64,000 nt of DNA from Marinobacterium lutimaris (GCF_900108065.1 NZ_FNVQ01000004.1:1-64000), one strand, 5' to 3'. Shown: positions 33,488 to 42,620, counted from the stretch's first letter. Numbers and translations: made by a program. The notes: generated by a model not told the origin, from the sequence alone.

Positions 33488-34420
33488 TCAGGGCTGCGCC
33501 GTCGGCGGCAGTCCCGACTCGCAGATATTGAGCAGCTGCTGCCTTAACCAGCGGCGGCGAGGGCTGTCGTTGGAGGGCGCCCAGACCATATCGAAGGTGA
33601 AATTGGGGCAGCCCAGGGGGGGCTGGTTGATCTGCACACCGGGCGGAATCCGCAATGTGGGTAACAGGCTTTCCGGCAACATCAACATGCAGGGCAGTTG
33701 CTCCAGCATATTCAGACAAGCCTGGTAGTTGCTGGCCCAGGCCACAACCGTGCGGCTGCGGCCCAGTTGCTCCAGCCACAGATCCACCATGTTGCGCGGC
33801 GACTGCCAAGGTGACGGATAAACATGCAGTGCCTCGCAGTATTCATCGATACTGACCTGGCGTGGCCGGTTGCCCCGCGCCATGCAGACAAAGCGATCCT
33901 CAAACAGCGGCTGACGCTGCAGTTGGGGATGCAGCTGAAAATAGGCGCCAGGCCCAGGTACACAAAGCAGGTCTACCTTGCCCGCCAGCAACTCTTCGGT
34001 GGGCAGTTTCTCGCGGATTTTCTGCATATGCAGGATACGTCGCGGCGTGCACTCAAGCGCCGCCTTCATCAACCTGGGCAGTAACAGCAGCTCGAACGCC
34101 TCCGGTACGCAGAGTTCCAGCGGCAGCTCCCGGTCATCCTGCTCACCCAGCCCCTCCGCCGAGCGATTGATCGCTTCCAGCGCGTTGCGCAGATAGGGTT
34201 CGATATACACCGACCGCGCCGTGGGCAGCAGGCCGCTGCTTTCGCGCACGAACAGCTCATCGCTAAGACTTTCCCGCAGCCGCTTCAACGAATAGCTCAC
34301 CGTGGGCGGGCTGACGCTGAGTTCGTCGGCGGTTTTACGGGCGTTATGCGTTTTGAACAGCGACAGAAAGATCGCGATATCCTGCACATCGAGTTTGCGC
34401 AGCAGGTTGTTGTTCAGCAT
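33488..34420 (-). CDS. LysR-family regulator next to a metallo-hydrolase gene
   Basis: A 310-residue LysR-type protein from the start MLNNNLLRKLDV (34420). A longer frame start adds 15 residues without an HTH relation. The HTH segment is DELSVSPPTVSYSLKRLRES (about residues 28-47), and the effector domain follows. It is divergent from the MBL-fold hydrolase gene (34576) across a 155-bp gap and may control it. The effector is unknown. Confidence 0.87.
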   Translation of the reverse strand: MLNNNLLRKLDVQDIAIFLSLFKTHNARKTADELSVSPPTVSYSLKRLRESLSDELFVRESSGLLPTARSVYIEPYLRNALEAINRSAEGLGEQDDRELPLELCVPEAFELLLLPRLMKAALECTPRRILHMQKIREKLPTEELLAGKVDLLCVPGPGAYFQLHPQLQRQPLFEDRFVCMARGNRPRQVSIDEYCEALHVYPSPWQSPRNMVDLWLEQLGRSRTVVAWASNYQACLNMLEQLPCMLMLPESLLPTLRIPPGVQINQPPLGCPNFTFDMVWAPSNDSPRRRWLRQQLLNICESGLPPTAQP

Positions 34421-34575
34421 GGCGGTCGCTCTATACCTGTGTCTATCGTCGTGTACCCATCGCACAAAAAACGGCTTCAGAATCGGGATTCAAGGTTGAT
34501 CTGGATTACCGAGGATCGCACACTGAGCCCCGGCTATCACGAAAAACCGGCTTTGTTAACAGGAATTTAGCGTAA

Positions 34576-35310
34576 ATGAAGTTACCTACGGATAGCGGAT
34601 GGTACGAGACCAAAAAGGTCGATACCGATATTACCTGGATCTATGAACCGGCGATCAATCCGTTTTTTCGCTGCAATATCTGGCATATCAAGGGGCGTGA
34701 CCGGGACCTGTTGATCGACTCCGGCAGCGGACTATTCAGCCTGCGCGCCAGCGTCGACAGCCTGTCCGAGCGGCCAGTCACGGCGGTAGCTTCACATGCC
34801 CACTTCGATCATATCGGCTGCCATCACGAGTTCGATCACTGTCTGGCACACCCGGCGGAATTACCAGTTTTGCTTGAACCCTCAGCCAGAGAAACCCTGG
34901 CGGACCGCTACGCCACCGCAGAGATGTTTGATCGCCTGCCGCCGGGCGGCTTCGATGCCAGCCAATACCATATAGAACCCACGGCGGCTGACAGGGTAAA
35001 ACCGCTGGAGGCCGGAGCCCGCCTCGATACCGGTAATCGCAGCTTTGAGGTGCTTCATCTACCGGGCCACTCACCAGGATCGATCGCTCTCTGGGATGAA
35101 CGCAACGGCGTGCTCTTCAGCGGCGACGCCATTTACGATGGCGAACTGCTGGCGGATAACCATCACTCAGACATCGGTGAATATATCGATAGCATGCGCC
35201 GCCTGCAGGAACTGCCGGTGAACCAGGTACACGGCGGTCATTTCGACAGTTTTGGCCGCGACGTCTATCAGCAGATTATTCGCGAATTCCTGGACACCTA
35301 CGATCGCTGA
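34576..35310 (+). CDS. Metallo-beta-lactamase-fold hydrolase
   Basis: A 244-residue MBL-fold hydrolase. The zinc motif HxHxDH is H74-A-H76-F-D78-H79. A third histidine lies in HLPGHSPGSIALWDE, the aspartate ligand in LFSGDAIYDGEL, and the last His in VNQVHGGHFDSFG. The combination resembles glyoxalase II-like and other small-molecule thioester or lactone hydrolases. The substrate is not recognisable. It is divergent from the LysR regulator. The 35311-35524 gap after it holds nothing I can identify. Confidence 0.88.
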   Translation: MKLPTDSGWYETKKVDTDITWIYEPAINPFFRCNIWHIKGRDRDLLIDSGSGLFSLRASVDSLSERPVTAVASHAHFDHIGCHHEFDHCLAHPAELPVLLEPSARETLADRYATAEMFDRLPPGGFDASQYHIEPTAADRVKPLEAGARLDTGNRSFEVLHLPGHSPGSIALWDERNGVLFSGDAIYDGELLADNHHSDIGEYIDSMRRLQELPVNQVHGGHFDSFGRDVYQQIIREFLDTYDR

Positions 35311-35524
35311 GAACGCGGATAAGGCTATCTGCAGAGCAGGTGGCATCACATCCCACTCCCTGCAGGAAAGCCTGACGACACCGCATGCAGAGATCATCCA
35401 GATCAGGCAGCCATGAGACATCGAAGTTCTATCTTAACCAAGGCGCAAGAAACACCTATCCCCAATTAGATGATCACCACCTCCACCGCAGGAGGTTTAG
35501 GAGCATCAACAAAGCCGGGACCGA

Positions 35525-36964
35525 TCAACCCCGATTATGGATAGTGAGCAGAAGGTTGCGCTCAAATTCAGCCCGGGCCCTGCGCATCTCTGCCGGATCA
35601 TCGCCTCGGGCGATGCCCGATACCATCAGCACGAACAGATAGCGTTTTCCCGATGCTGCCTGGAGAAAGCCGGCCAGGTTGGAGGAGCCGTTCACGGTGC
35701 CGCTCTTGGCGCGGATGGTGCCGCTTAGCGGCGCTTCGCGCAGGCTGCGGCGGTATTTCAGAGTACCGTTCTGCCCCGCTACCGGCAGCGCCTGGTAAGC
35801 CGCCATCTGCGGATTACGGTTCAGAAAGCTCAGCACAGCGGCCAGCTGTTGAGCACTGAGCTGATTATCCCGCGACAGACCCGAACCATCTTTCAGGGTC
35901 GTTACCCCCAAATCCAGCCCCGCCTGCTCACGCAGGACCTGGATAACCTCGCGGGCACCCACCTCGAATGAGCCGATACCACTGCGCTGCGCGCCAAGGG
36001 TCTTCAGCAGGTTGTCGGCATAGAGGTTATCGGAATGCTGCAGCACCTCTTCAAGCAGGCTCGACAACGGTGCGGAGCTGACCTGCGCCAGCGTCTGCCA
36101 ATGCTCGCCGCTGGCGGACTGCTCGAGACGACGGGTTTTACCGGTCAGCACAATACCGCGCTGGTGCAGCTCCTGCTGCAGGATATCCCCCAGGTAAGCG
36201 GCCGTATCATTGACCGCCAAGTTCAACGGCCAGCGCCGCTGCTCTTTGGTGATACAGCCACTGAGCTGATAGCGGTTGCCGGGGCCGCGTTCCATACGCA
36301 GATCGCAGAGGCTTTCCCTCTTCTCGCTGGCCGTGACCATTTCCACGTCTGCAGCGGCGGCGACCGGCTGGTGTTCCGGCACAAACAGCCGTGCCTTGTT
36401 GCCGTTAACCTTGGTATCCAGGCTCGCCGCGACACAGTTGTGTTCAATGGTGAAGGCAGAAGCCGGTGCGCTGTAGCAAACACCCAGGTTATCCCAGGGC
36501 CAGCCCCGTGCCCGCTCGTAGCCGCTGAATACACGGCCATCGAGCAGCAGATCGCCGTCGATGCGAGTAATCCCCCGGGCCTTCAACTGATCCAGCAATT
36601 CACCCAGCTGCGCCCGGCTCAGGTCCGGCGCACCGCTCAACAGCAGCTTGAGATCGCCGCGCCAGTTGCCGTTCTGCGCCTGCCCTTGGCCCAGCAGCGT
36701 CGTCTTGAAGCGGTAGTCGGCACCGAGCTGTAGTTCGGAAGCCAAGGCGGTAAGCAGCTTCTGGGTGCTCGCCGGCGGTAACAGCAGGTTGGTGTTGTAT
36801 TCCGCCTGCAGTACGCCACCATCAAGCGGCTGCACCAGTAACGCGACCTGAGTTCCCTTGGGCGATTGCGCCAGGGCCGCATCCAGTTCCGGGTTGGTCG
36901 CCGCTCTAAGCGGAGCGACAGCGCTAAAAAACAGCAGTGAAAAACAGAGAACACGCAGCAACAT
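35525..36964 (-). CDS. dacB: D-alanyl-D-alanine carboxypeptidase/endopeptidase (PBP4)
   Basis: A class C-type low-molecular-mass penicillin-binding protein of 479 residues (E. coli DacB is 477). A signal peptide (MLLRVLCFSLLFFSAVAPLR) leads to the periplasm. The three catalytic motifs are present: SxxK as STQK (S66, K69), SxN as HSDN, and KTG as KSGTVNG in the C-terminal part. The large insert between SxxK and SxN is typical of the family. It trims D-Ala-D-Ala and cleaves peptide cross-links in peptidoglycan. It is a single-gene unit and is divergent from codB, 451 bp away. Confidence 0.95.
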   Translation of the reverse strand: MLLRVLCFSLLFFSAVAPLRAATNPELDAALAQSPKGTQVALLVQPLDGGVLQAEYNTNLLLPPASTQKLLTALASELQLGADYRFKTTLLGQGQAQNGNWRGDLKLLLSGAPDLSRAQLGELLDQLKARGITRIDGDLLLDGRVFSGYERARGWPWDNLGVCYSAPASAFTIEHNCVAASLDTKVNGNKARLFVPEHQPVAAAADVEMVTASEKRESLCDLRMERGPGNRYQLSGCITKEQRRWPLNLAVNDTAAYLGDILQQELHQRGIVLTGKTRRLEQSASGEHWQTLAQVSSAPLSSLLEEVLQHSDNLYADNLLKTLGAQRSGIGSFEVGAREVIQVLREQAGLDLGVTTLKDGSGLSRDNQLSAQQLAAVLSFLNRNPQMAAYQALPVAGQNGTLKYRRSLREAPLSGTIRAKSGTVNGSSNLAGFLQAASGKRYLFVLMVSGIARGDDPAEMRRARAEFERNLLLTIHNRG

Positions 36965-37268
36965 TATTCTTCCTGATTAATTGTTTCTCGATGAATGGCT
37001 TTCTGATGAATGACTTCCTGATAAATGAACAGCAGCGAGAAATAACACCGGACCGCAACAGCAACATGCATCCACCGGCTGCTGCCTTAAGCATAGACTC
37101 GCGACACTCTGATCTCCGCAAGCTGCGCCAAGTTCCTCCCAAAACCGTCCGACCACAACAGGTCCGGTCAAAACAGGAGACACGCTCCCTGATGATACAT
37201 TTCATGAACCAGCGCGGGGCAAGAACTCTTTGTTACAACAGAACGTCTCTCCACACCCCTCAAGATAT
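36965..37268. other. Non-coding part of the dacB-codB divergent region
   Basis: No gene is recognisable. Just upstream of dacB, three loose copies of a GATGAATGNCTTYCTGATRAATG-like unit (about 36987-37030) form a short degenerate direct repeat. The codB control elements follow from 37269. Confidence 0.4.
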
Positions 37269-37283
37269 TGTGCATAGTGCACA
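37269..37283. promoter_or_regulatory. Palindromic upstream site of codB
   Basis: TGTGCA-TAG-TGCACA is a perfect 6+3+6 inverted repeat. It begins exactly 80 bp before the sigma-54-like promoter at 37349. The same palindrome with spacer ACC lies at the same distance before the promoter at 41460. It is probably an activator binding site. The regulator is not proven. Confidence 0.7.
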
Positions 37284-37348
37284 TATTATTGACGTCACCC
37301 TTGCCGAAATCGACAATCGCGCGCAACCTTTGCCACCGCTCCAATAAA

Positions 37349-37363
37349 TGGAACGAGCCTTGC
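37349..37363 (+). promoter_or_regulatory. Sigma-54-type promoter of codB
   Basis: TGGAAC-GAGCC-TTGC matches the -24/-12 consensus TGGCAC-N5-TTGC with one change and correct spacing. The expected start is near 37375, about 40 bp before the codB start codon. It fits nitrogen-limitation control of a pyrimidine-salvage operon. Confidence 0.75.
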
Positions 37364-37415
37364 TTCGTGCGTGGTGTAGAAAAGGACAACTCTAATCATT
37401 CATGCGGAGCACGCT

Positions 37416-38672
37416 ATGGAAAACTCAGATTACCCATTGAGCGAAGTGCCCAACAGCGAACGCAAAGGGCTTCTCTCCACCTCTGTTGTACTGCTCGGCT
37501 TTACCTTTTTCACCGCCACCATGTGGGCGGGTGGATCACTCGGCAACGCCTTCGACTTCGGCGAACTGATGCTGGTGATCCTGATCGGCAACCTGCTCCT
37601 CGGCGCCTACGCAGCAGCACTTGCGTATATCGCCTGCAAAAGCGGACTTAACTCGGTGCTGATGGGCCGCTTCTGCTTCGGCGAGATCGGCAGCAAGCTG
37701 TCCGACTTTGTTCTCGGTTTCACCCAGATCGGCTGGTACGCCTGGGGTACAGCGACCATCGCCGTGGTACTGGTGAAAACCACCGGCATGCCGGAATCCC
37801 TGGAGATTCCGCTGATGATTCTGTTCGGCATGGCGTTCTGCATCACCGCCATGATCGGCTTTAAAGGTCTGGATCTGCTGTCGCGCTTTGCCGTGCCGGC
37901 GATGATGCTGTTTATCCTGATCAGCCTCTACACCGGCATGGTCGATGTGGGCGGCGTCTCCGGCCTGCTCGGCAAGAGCCCGGCTGAAAGCATGAGTTTT
38001 GCCGCCGCCATCACCGTGGTGATCGGTACCTTTATCAGCGGCGGTACCCAGGCCACCAACTGGAGCCGCTTTGCGAAAACACCCAAGACCGCCGTGATCG
38101 CTACTCTGGCTGCATTCTTCGTCGGCAACGGCCTGATGGTGCTGACCGGTGCACTGGGCGCAATGATCTACCAGCAGGCGGATATCGTCGATGTGATGCT
38201 GGCTCAGGGCTTTGTGGTTCTCGCTGTGCTGATGCTGTTCCTCAACATCTGGACCACCCAGGACAACACCATCTACAACTTCGCTGTCGCTGGCTGCAAC
38301 CTACTGCGTACCGACAAACGCAAGGTAGTTACCGTAGCGGGCGCCGCCATCGGCACCGTGCTGGCGGTGGGTGGGATGTACAACCTGCTGATCCCCTTCC
38401 TGGTCCTACTGGGCACCTTCATTCCGCCAATCGGCGGCGTGATCATGGCGGACTTCTGGGTTAACCATAAAGGCAAGTATCCGAAACTCGCCGATGTGAG
38501 CCTGCCGGCGTTTAACTGGATTGGCCTGGGTAGCTACGTAGTGGGTTCCGCCGCGGCTTACTTCTCGCCGGTGCTGCCGCCACTGGTGGGCGTAGTCATT
38601 GCCGCGCTCTGCTACAGCGTGCTGGTCAAAATGCCATTCGCCAGCCCTGCGCTGGACCCGGCTGAAGGTTGA
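37416..38672 (+). CDS. codB: Cytosine permease
   Basis: A 418-residue NCS1-family permease with 12 predicted helices. Motifs of the CodB group are visible: MWAGGSLGNAFDFGELMLVI (helix 1 region), FCFGEIGSKLSDFVLGFTQI, SGGTQATNWSRFAKTPKTAV and WTTQDNTIYNFAVAGCNLL. It brings cytosine (or a related nucleobase) into the cell for deamination by CodA encoded two genes downstream. codB and codA are interrupted here by a PucR-type regulator gene, which is unusual compared with the codBA pair of E. coli. The ORF follows the sigma-54-like promoter. Confidence 0.93.
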   Translation: MENSDYPLSEVPNSERKGLLSTSVVLLGFTFFTATMWAGGSLGNAFDFGELMLVILIGNLLLGAYAAALAYIACKSGLNSVLMGRFCFGEIGSKLSDFVLGFTQIGWYAWGTATIAVVLVKTTGMPESLEIPLMILFGMAFCITAMIGFKGLDLLSRFAVPAMMLFILISLYTGMVDVGGVSGLLGKSPAESMSFAAAITVVIGTFISGGTQATNWSRFAKTPKTAVIATLAAFFVGNGLMVLTGALGAMIYQQADIVDVMLAQGFVVLAVLMLFLNIWTTQDNTIYNFAVAGCNLLRTDKRKVVTVAGAAIGTVLAVGGMYNLLIPFLVLLGTFIPPIGGVIMADFWVNHKGKYPKLADVSLPAFNWIGLGSYVVGSAAAYFSPVLPPLVGVVIAALCYSVLVKMPFASPALDPAEG

Positions 38673-38701
38673 TATGGCGCTGATATGGCATTGATATGGG
38701 A
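38669..38701 (+). repeat. Three 11-bp tandem repeats forming a stop-restart relay
   Basis: The unit YTGATATGGNN occurs three times at 11-bp spacing (38669, 38680, 38691). The first contains the codB stop TGA followed after one base by ATG (38674), which opens a six-codon frame MALIWH ending at TGA 38692-38694. After one base this is followed by the pucR start ATG (38696). A third ATG (38685) opens MALIWE, which ends at TAA. No Shine-Dalgarno sequence is seen for pucR, so reinitiation is likely. Confidence 0.6.
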
Positions 38702-39949
38702 ATAAGCTGCGCCGATATACCGCGCCTGCCCGGCCTGGAAGAGATTCGCTTCCGGGCCGGTCTGCAGGGCGGCAACCGACCTGTCCGCTGGCCCTATGTG
38801 GCCGAGAACGACTGCATCGCTCCCTGGGTTCGGGGCGGCGAGCTGGTGTTCGTCACCGGTATCAACCTACCGCGCTCGGAAGCCAACCTGAAGCAGTTGG
38901 TGCATGAGGCGGTGGAGCATCAGGTCGCGGGACTGGTGATCCTCACCGGCCCCGAATTTATCCGCGAGATTCCCGCTGGTGTGCTGGAGCTCGCGAACTC
39001 ACTGAATTTCCCGATTCTGGAACAGCCCTACTCGCTGAAGATGGTGCTGGTCACCGAGGTGATCTCCAACGCTATCGTGCAGGACAACCTGATCGGCCAG
39101 TCCACCAAGCTGTTCCTGACCCGGCTGATCAACGGCTTTGCCGATGCGCCGGAGCTTATCCACCTGCGCGCCGCAGAGCTGGGCCTTAACGATGACCGCC
39201 CCTACGCGGTGGTTTCCGTGCGCATTTCCGGCTTTCACCAGCGTCTGCTAAGCGAAGACAAGGATCAGCACTGGCAGTTGATCCATCAGCGTAACCAGCT
39301 GGAGCAGCAGTTCGGCGAGCTGCTCAAACGACGCGGTATCGACTGGCCGATCCTCGTTCTGGAGCAGGACCTGATCGCCATCTGGCCCGCCGAGAAGGAC
39401 CACGCCAGCGCCCTGGCCGACGAGATCGACTCCGCGCTGAATCAGCTGCAGAACCGGATGCCTGAGCTGCATCTATACGCCGGCGCCAGCGATCTGCAGC
39501 CGGGCCTGAGCCAGCTCTCATCCGCCGTGGAGCAGTCCCGCCAGGCGGTGCAGTTCGCCGTGCAGCACGGCGGCCAGAGGCTGTTTTTCTACGATCAGCT
39601 GGGCATCGCCCGGCTGTTCGCAGCGATCCCCCAGCGCAACCTGCTGGCCCAGTTTTGCCAGCAGCAGCTCGGCAGTCTCTGCTTCGCCCGCGACGACCAG
39701 TCGCTGATGCTGAAAGAGACCCTGACCCAGTACCTGAATCTGTTCGGCAACCAGCAGCAGACCGCCGAAAGCCTGGGGATTCACCGCAATACCCTGAGAC
39801 ACCGACTGAAACGGATAGAGCAGCTGATCGGCCATCGCCTGGGCGACGCCTTTGTACGGCTTAACCTGCAGAACGCCCTGCTGATCGAGCAGATCCTGTT
39901 TCAGCACCACAATATCGACAGCCAGCTCCCCACGCTGGGAGATCACTGA
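38696..39949 (+). CDS. PucR-family transcriptional regulator
   Basis: A 417-residue regulator. The N-terminal PucR domain spans about residues 1-125 (IPRLPGLEEIRFRAGLQGGN, GELVFVTGINLPRSEANL, AGLVILTGPEF). The C-terminal HTH is ETLTQYLNLFGNQQQTAESL followed by GIHRNTLRHRLKRIEQLIG. Members regulate purine or pyrimidine catabolism in response to metabolites. It lies between codB and codA and lacks an obvious ribosome-binding site, so it seems translationally coupled to codB. It is a candidate for binding the TGTGCA-N3-TGCACA sites. It has no AAA+ domain, so it cannot by itself activate sigma-54 polymerase. Confidence 0.9.
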   Translation: MGISCADIPRLPGLEEIRFRAGLQGGNRPVRWPYVAENDCIAPWVRGGELVFVTGINLPRSEANLKQLVHEAVEHQVAGLVILTGPEFIREIPAGVLELANSLNFPILEQPYSLKMVLVTEVISNAIVQDNLIGQSTKLFLTRLINGFADAPELIHLRAAELGLNDDRPYAVVSVRISGFHQRLLSEDKDQHWQLIHQRNQLEQQFGELLKRRGIDWPILVLEQDLIAIWPAEKDHASALADEIDSALNQLQNRMPELHLYAGASDLQPGLSQLSSAVEQSRQAVQFAVQHGGQRLFFYDQLGIARLFAAIPQRNLLAQFCQQQLGSLCFARDDQSLMLKETLTQYLNLFGNQQQTAESLGIHRNTLRHRLKRIEQLIGHRLGDAFVRLNLQNALLIEQILFQHHNIDSQLPTLGDH

Positions 39950-39959
39950 AGAGGTTCCC

Positions 39960-41210
39960 ATGAAAATCGTTAACGCCCGTCTGCGACAGAAGCCCCAGCT
40001 CCACACAGTGGAGATCAGCGCTGGGCTGTTCAGCCAGATTAGCGAGCAGAGCAGCAGCATCGAATGCCCGGAAGGCGCCATCGACGCCGCCGGCAAGCTG
40101 CTCTGCGCGCCGTTTGTCGAGCCGCATATCCACCTGGATGCGGCGCTAACCGCCGGCGAGCCAAACTGGAACCAGAGCGGCACCCTGTTCGAGGGGATCG
40201 AGCGCTGGAGCGAGCGCAAGCCGATGCTGAACGAGGCCGATATCCGCCGCCGCGTACTGGAAACCATCGAGCTGCTAGTGCAGAACGGCGTGCAGCATAT
40301 CCGCACCCACGCCGATATCTCCGACCCGAGCCTCGTCGGTCTGAAAACACTCTGCACCCTGCGTGACGAGCTGAAAGACAAGATCGACCTGCAAGTAGTG
40401 GCCTTCCCCCAGGATGGCTTGCTCTCCTTCCCCAACGGCCTGCAGCTGATGGAAGAGGCGCTGGAGTTCGGCGCCGATGTGGTCGGCGGCATTCCTCACT
40501 TCGAATACACCCGCGATCTGGGCGTGGAATCGATGAAAACCGTGATCGAGCTGGCGAAGAAGTACGATCGCCTGGTCGATGTGCACTGTGATGAGATCGA
40601 CGATCCCAACTCCCGTTTCCTTGAGGTACTGGCCTGCGAGGCGCTGTTCAACGAGCTAGGTTCGCGCGTTACCGCCAGCCACACCACGGCGATGCACTCC
40701 TACGATAACGCTTACTGTTCCAAGCTGTTCCGGCTGTTGAAGAACTCCGGCATCAACTTTATCTCCTGCCCCACCGAGAGCATCCACCTGCAGGGCCGGT
40801 TCGACACCTACCCGAAACGCCGCGGCCTGACCCGGGTGAGAGAGCTGCGCGAAGCCGGCATCAACGTCTGCTTCGCCGAGGATTCGATCTTCGATCCCTG
40901 GTATTCCCTCGGCAACGGCAAGCTGCTGCGAAGCCTGGATTTCGGCCTGCACATCTGCCAGATGATGGGTTATCGCGACTTCGAGAGCGCGCTGGACCTG
41001 ATCACCGACAACAGCGCCCGCACCCTGAATATCCAGGATCGCTACGGCATCGAAACCGGCAAGCCGGGCAACTTTATCCTGCTCGACGGTGAAGACGACT
41101 ACAGCGTTCTGCGTAAGCAGGGCGACGTGCTGCTGTCGGTGCGCCTGGGCGAAGTCATCATGCAGCGCGAACCTGCCCGGGTGACCAGCGCTCGCTATAT
41201 TCAGGACTGA
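39960..41210 (+). CDS. codA: Cytosine deaminase
   Basis: A 416-residue amidohydrolase that converts cytosine to uracil and ammonia. It begins MKIVNARLRQKPQLHTVEI with the small composite domain. Metal ligands are in FVEPHIHLDAALTAG (HxH), the substrate/metal histidine is in VDVHCDEIDDPNSRFLE, SHTTAMHSYDNAYC gives the next His, and the catalytic Asp is in FAEDSIFDPWYSLGNGKLL. These match E. coli CodA (427 residues). Its start is 10 bp after the pucR stop. With codB it gives uptake and deamination of cytosine as a nitrogen source. Confidence 0.95.
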   Translation: MKIVNARLRQKPQLHTVEISAGLFSQISEQSSSIECPEGAIDAAGKLLCAPFVEPHIHLDAALTAGEPNWNQSGTLFEGIERWSERKPMLNEADIRRRVLETIELLVQNGVQHIRTHADISDPSLVGLKTLCTLRDELKDKIDLQVVAFPQDGLLSFPNGLQLMEEALEFGADVVGGIPHFEYTRDLGVESMKTVIELAKKYDRLVDVHCDEIDDPNSRFLEVLACEALFNELGSRVTASHTTAMHSYDNAYCSKLFRLLKNSGINFISCPTESIHLQGRFDTYPKRRGLTRVRELREAGINVCFAEDSIFDPWYSLGNGKLLRSLDFGLHICQMMGYRDFESALDLITDNSARTLNIQDRYGIETGKPGNFILLDGEDDYSVLRKQGDVLLSVRLGEVIMQREPARVTSARYIQD

Positions 41211-41379
41211 TTAATTCCCAAGTACATAAGCGGGCCGGAGTGCACAACGCCGGCCTGCTCCCGACCTTACCATGCACCATCTCAGTGCAATCCCATATTT
41301 ATCAACACCAGTCCCCTTTTCAGCCCTGAATAATCCTTAATCAGCCGCTCCCCGTTCTGCCGAGAAAAAACAAAAAAAC

Positions 41380-41394
41380 TGTGCAACCTGCACA
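41380..41394. promoter_or_regulatory. Palindromic upstream site of the oxygenase/ABC operon
   Basis: TGTGCA-ACC-TGCACA, extended by one more pair (C...G), lies exactly 80 bp before the sigma-54-like promoter at 41460. It is identical in arms and phasing to the codB site. Single TGCACA half-sites also occur at 41241-41246 and 41525-41530. Confidence 0.7.
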
Positions 41395-41459
41395 GAATTC
41401 CATAACAAAGACTGTTCAATCCAAACCATCCCTGTTTTCCCGCCACCGCCCCATTCAGT

Positions 41460-41474
41460 TGGTATGCACCTTGC
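41460..41474 (+). promoter_or_regulatory. Sigma-54-type promoter of the oxygenase/ABC operon
   Basis: TGGTAT-GCACC-TTGC keeps the invariant GG and GC at the -24/-12 spacing, with two changes in the -24 box. The predicted start is near 41486, about 95 bp before the oxygenase gene. Apart from these sites, the 41211-41579 gap holds nothing I recognise. Confidence 0.6.
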
Positions 41475-41579
41475 TCTAAGAGCTTCAACAGCAACGCCGC
41501 TGACCGCATATATAGCGAACAAAGTGCACAGTCAGCCAGCAGAACAGCACGAACCCAGGACTAAACCCAGGAAAGAACC

Positions 41580-42620
41580 ATGGCCACAGTGATCACCGGC
41601 AACGGCCCTCGCGCCGTCAACAGCAACGACCTGGACAGCCTTACCGTCCCCTTCTCCTCCATTCCGGTTATCGACTTTTCCGCCATGTATTCTGATGACG
41701 CCGACGCCCGCCGTGCCGTGGGCGCAGCGGTGCGCAAGGCGTGCACCGAGGTAGGTTTTTTCTACGCCAAGGGCCATGGCGTGCCGCAGCAGGTGATCGA
41801 TAACACCTTCAAGGCCGCACACCAGTTTTTCGATCTGCCGCTGGAAGAAAAGGTAAAGGTCGATATCTCCAAGTCACCGAATCTGCGCGGCTACACCGGC
41901 CTGCTGGAGGAGAACACCAACGTTGAGGGCCTGGGTGATGTGCACGAGGGCTTCGATATCGCCCTGGATCTGCCGGAAGATGACCCTGATGTGATCGCCG
42001 GCAAATTCGGTTACGGCCCGAACCAGTGGCCGGAAAACCTGCCCGGCTTCAAGGAAGCTCTGCTCGCCTACCAGAGCGAGGTACTGGATTTCGGCCAGAA
42101 GATTTTCGCTGCCTTTGCCCTGGCGCTGGAGCTCGATGAAGATTTCTTCGTGCCGCTGAGCACCAAGCCGATGGCGCAGATGCGGGTGCTCTCCTACCCG
42201 AGCCAGGATGGCCCCATCGACGAGCGCCAGATCGGCATCGGCCCGCACTCCGACTACGAATGCTTCACCGTGCTCTGCACCGATGAAACGCCTTCACTGC
42301 AGGTGCTGAACTGCGCCGGCGAGTGGATTCAGGCTCCGCCTATCCCCGGCGCGTTTATCGTCAACGTGGGGGATCTGATGGCCCGCTGGACCAACGGCTA
42401 CTTCGCCTCCACCCTGCACCGCGCCATCAACAAATCCGGCAAGGAACGCTTCTCTATCCCGTTTTTCTACGGCACCAACTCGGATGCCCTGATCGAGGTT
42501 CTGCCCTCCTGCCAGAACGAAGACTGGCCGGCGCAGTTCGAGCCGATCAAAGCCAGCGATTACATTCAATCGCGCTTTAACGAGACCTACGCCCATCGCG
42601 CCGTGGAGGAGAAGTCCTGA
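41580..42620 (+). CDS. Isopenicillin N synthase-family Fe(II)/2-oxoglutarate oxygenase
   Basis: A 346-residue non-heme iron oxygenase of the IPNS/2OG-dependent family. The N-terminal DIOX_N region is PVIDFSAMYSDDADARRAVG and VGFFYAKGHGVPQQVIDN. The catalytic jelly-roll core has iron ligands in IGPHSDYECFTVL (HxD) and in STLHRAINKSG, and the 2OG-binding RxS in ERFSIPFFYG. AGGAAAG precedes the start. Fungal thymine 7-hydroxylase belongs to the same superfamily. Given the cytosine deaminase upstream and nucleoside-type ABC importer downstream, oxidation of a nucleobase or related heterocycle is a reasonable guess, not shown by the sequence. Confidence 0.9.
   Translation: MATVITGNGPRAVNSNDLDSLTVPFSSIPVIDFSAMYSDDADARRAVGAAVRKACTEVGFFYAKGHGVPQQVIDNTFKAAHQFFDLPLEEKVKVDISKSPNLRGYTGLLEENTNVEGLGDVHEGFDIALDLPEDDPDVIAGKFGYGPNQWPENLPGFKEALLAYQSEVLDFGQKIFAAFALALELDEDFFVPLSTKPMAQMRVLSYPSQDGPIDERQIGIGPHSDYECFTVLCTDETPSLQVLNCAGEWIQAPPIPGAFIVNVGDLMARWTNGYFASTLHRAINKSGKERFSIPFFYGTNSDALIEVLPSCQNEDWPAQFEPIKASDYIQSRFNETYAHRAVEEKS

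Noticed and set aside
37269-37283. Reading TGTGCA-N3-TGCACA as an NtrC site
   Set aside because: NtrC sites have TGCAC and GTGCA arms facing the other way (TGCAC-N5-GTGCA type). The arms here are arranged differently, so NtrC is not supported by sequence alone.
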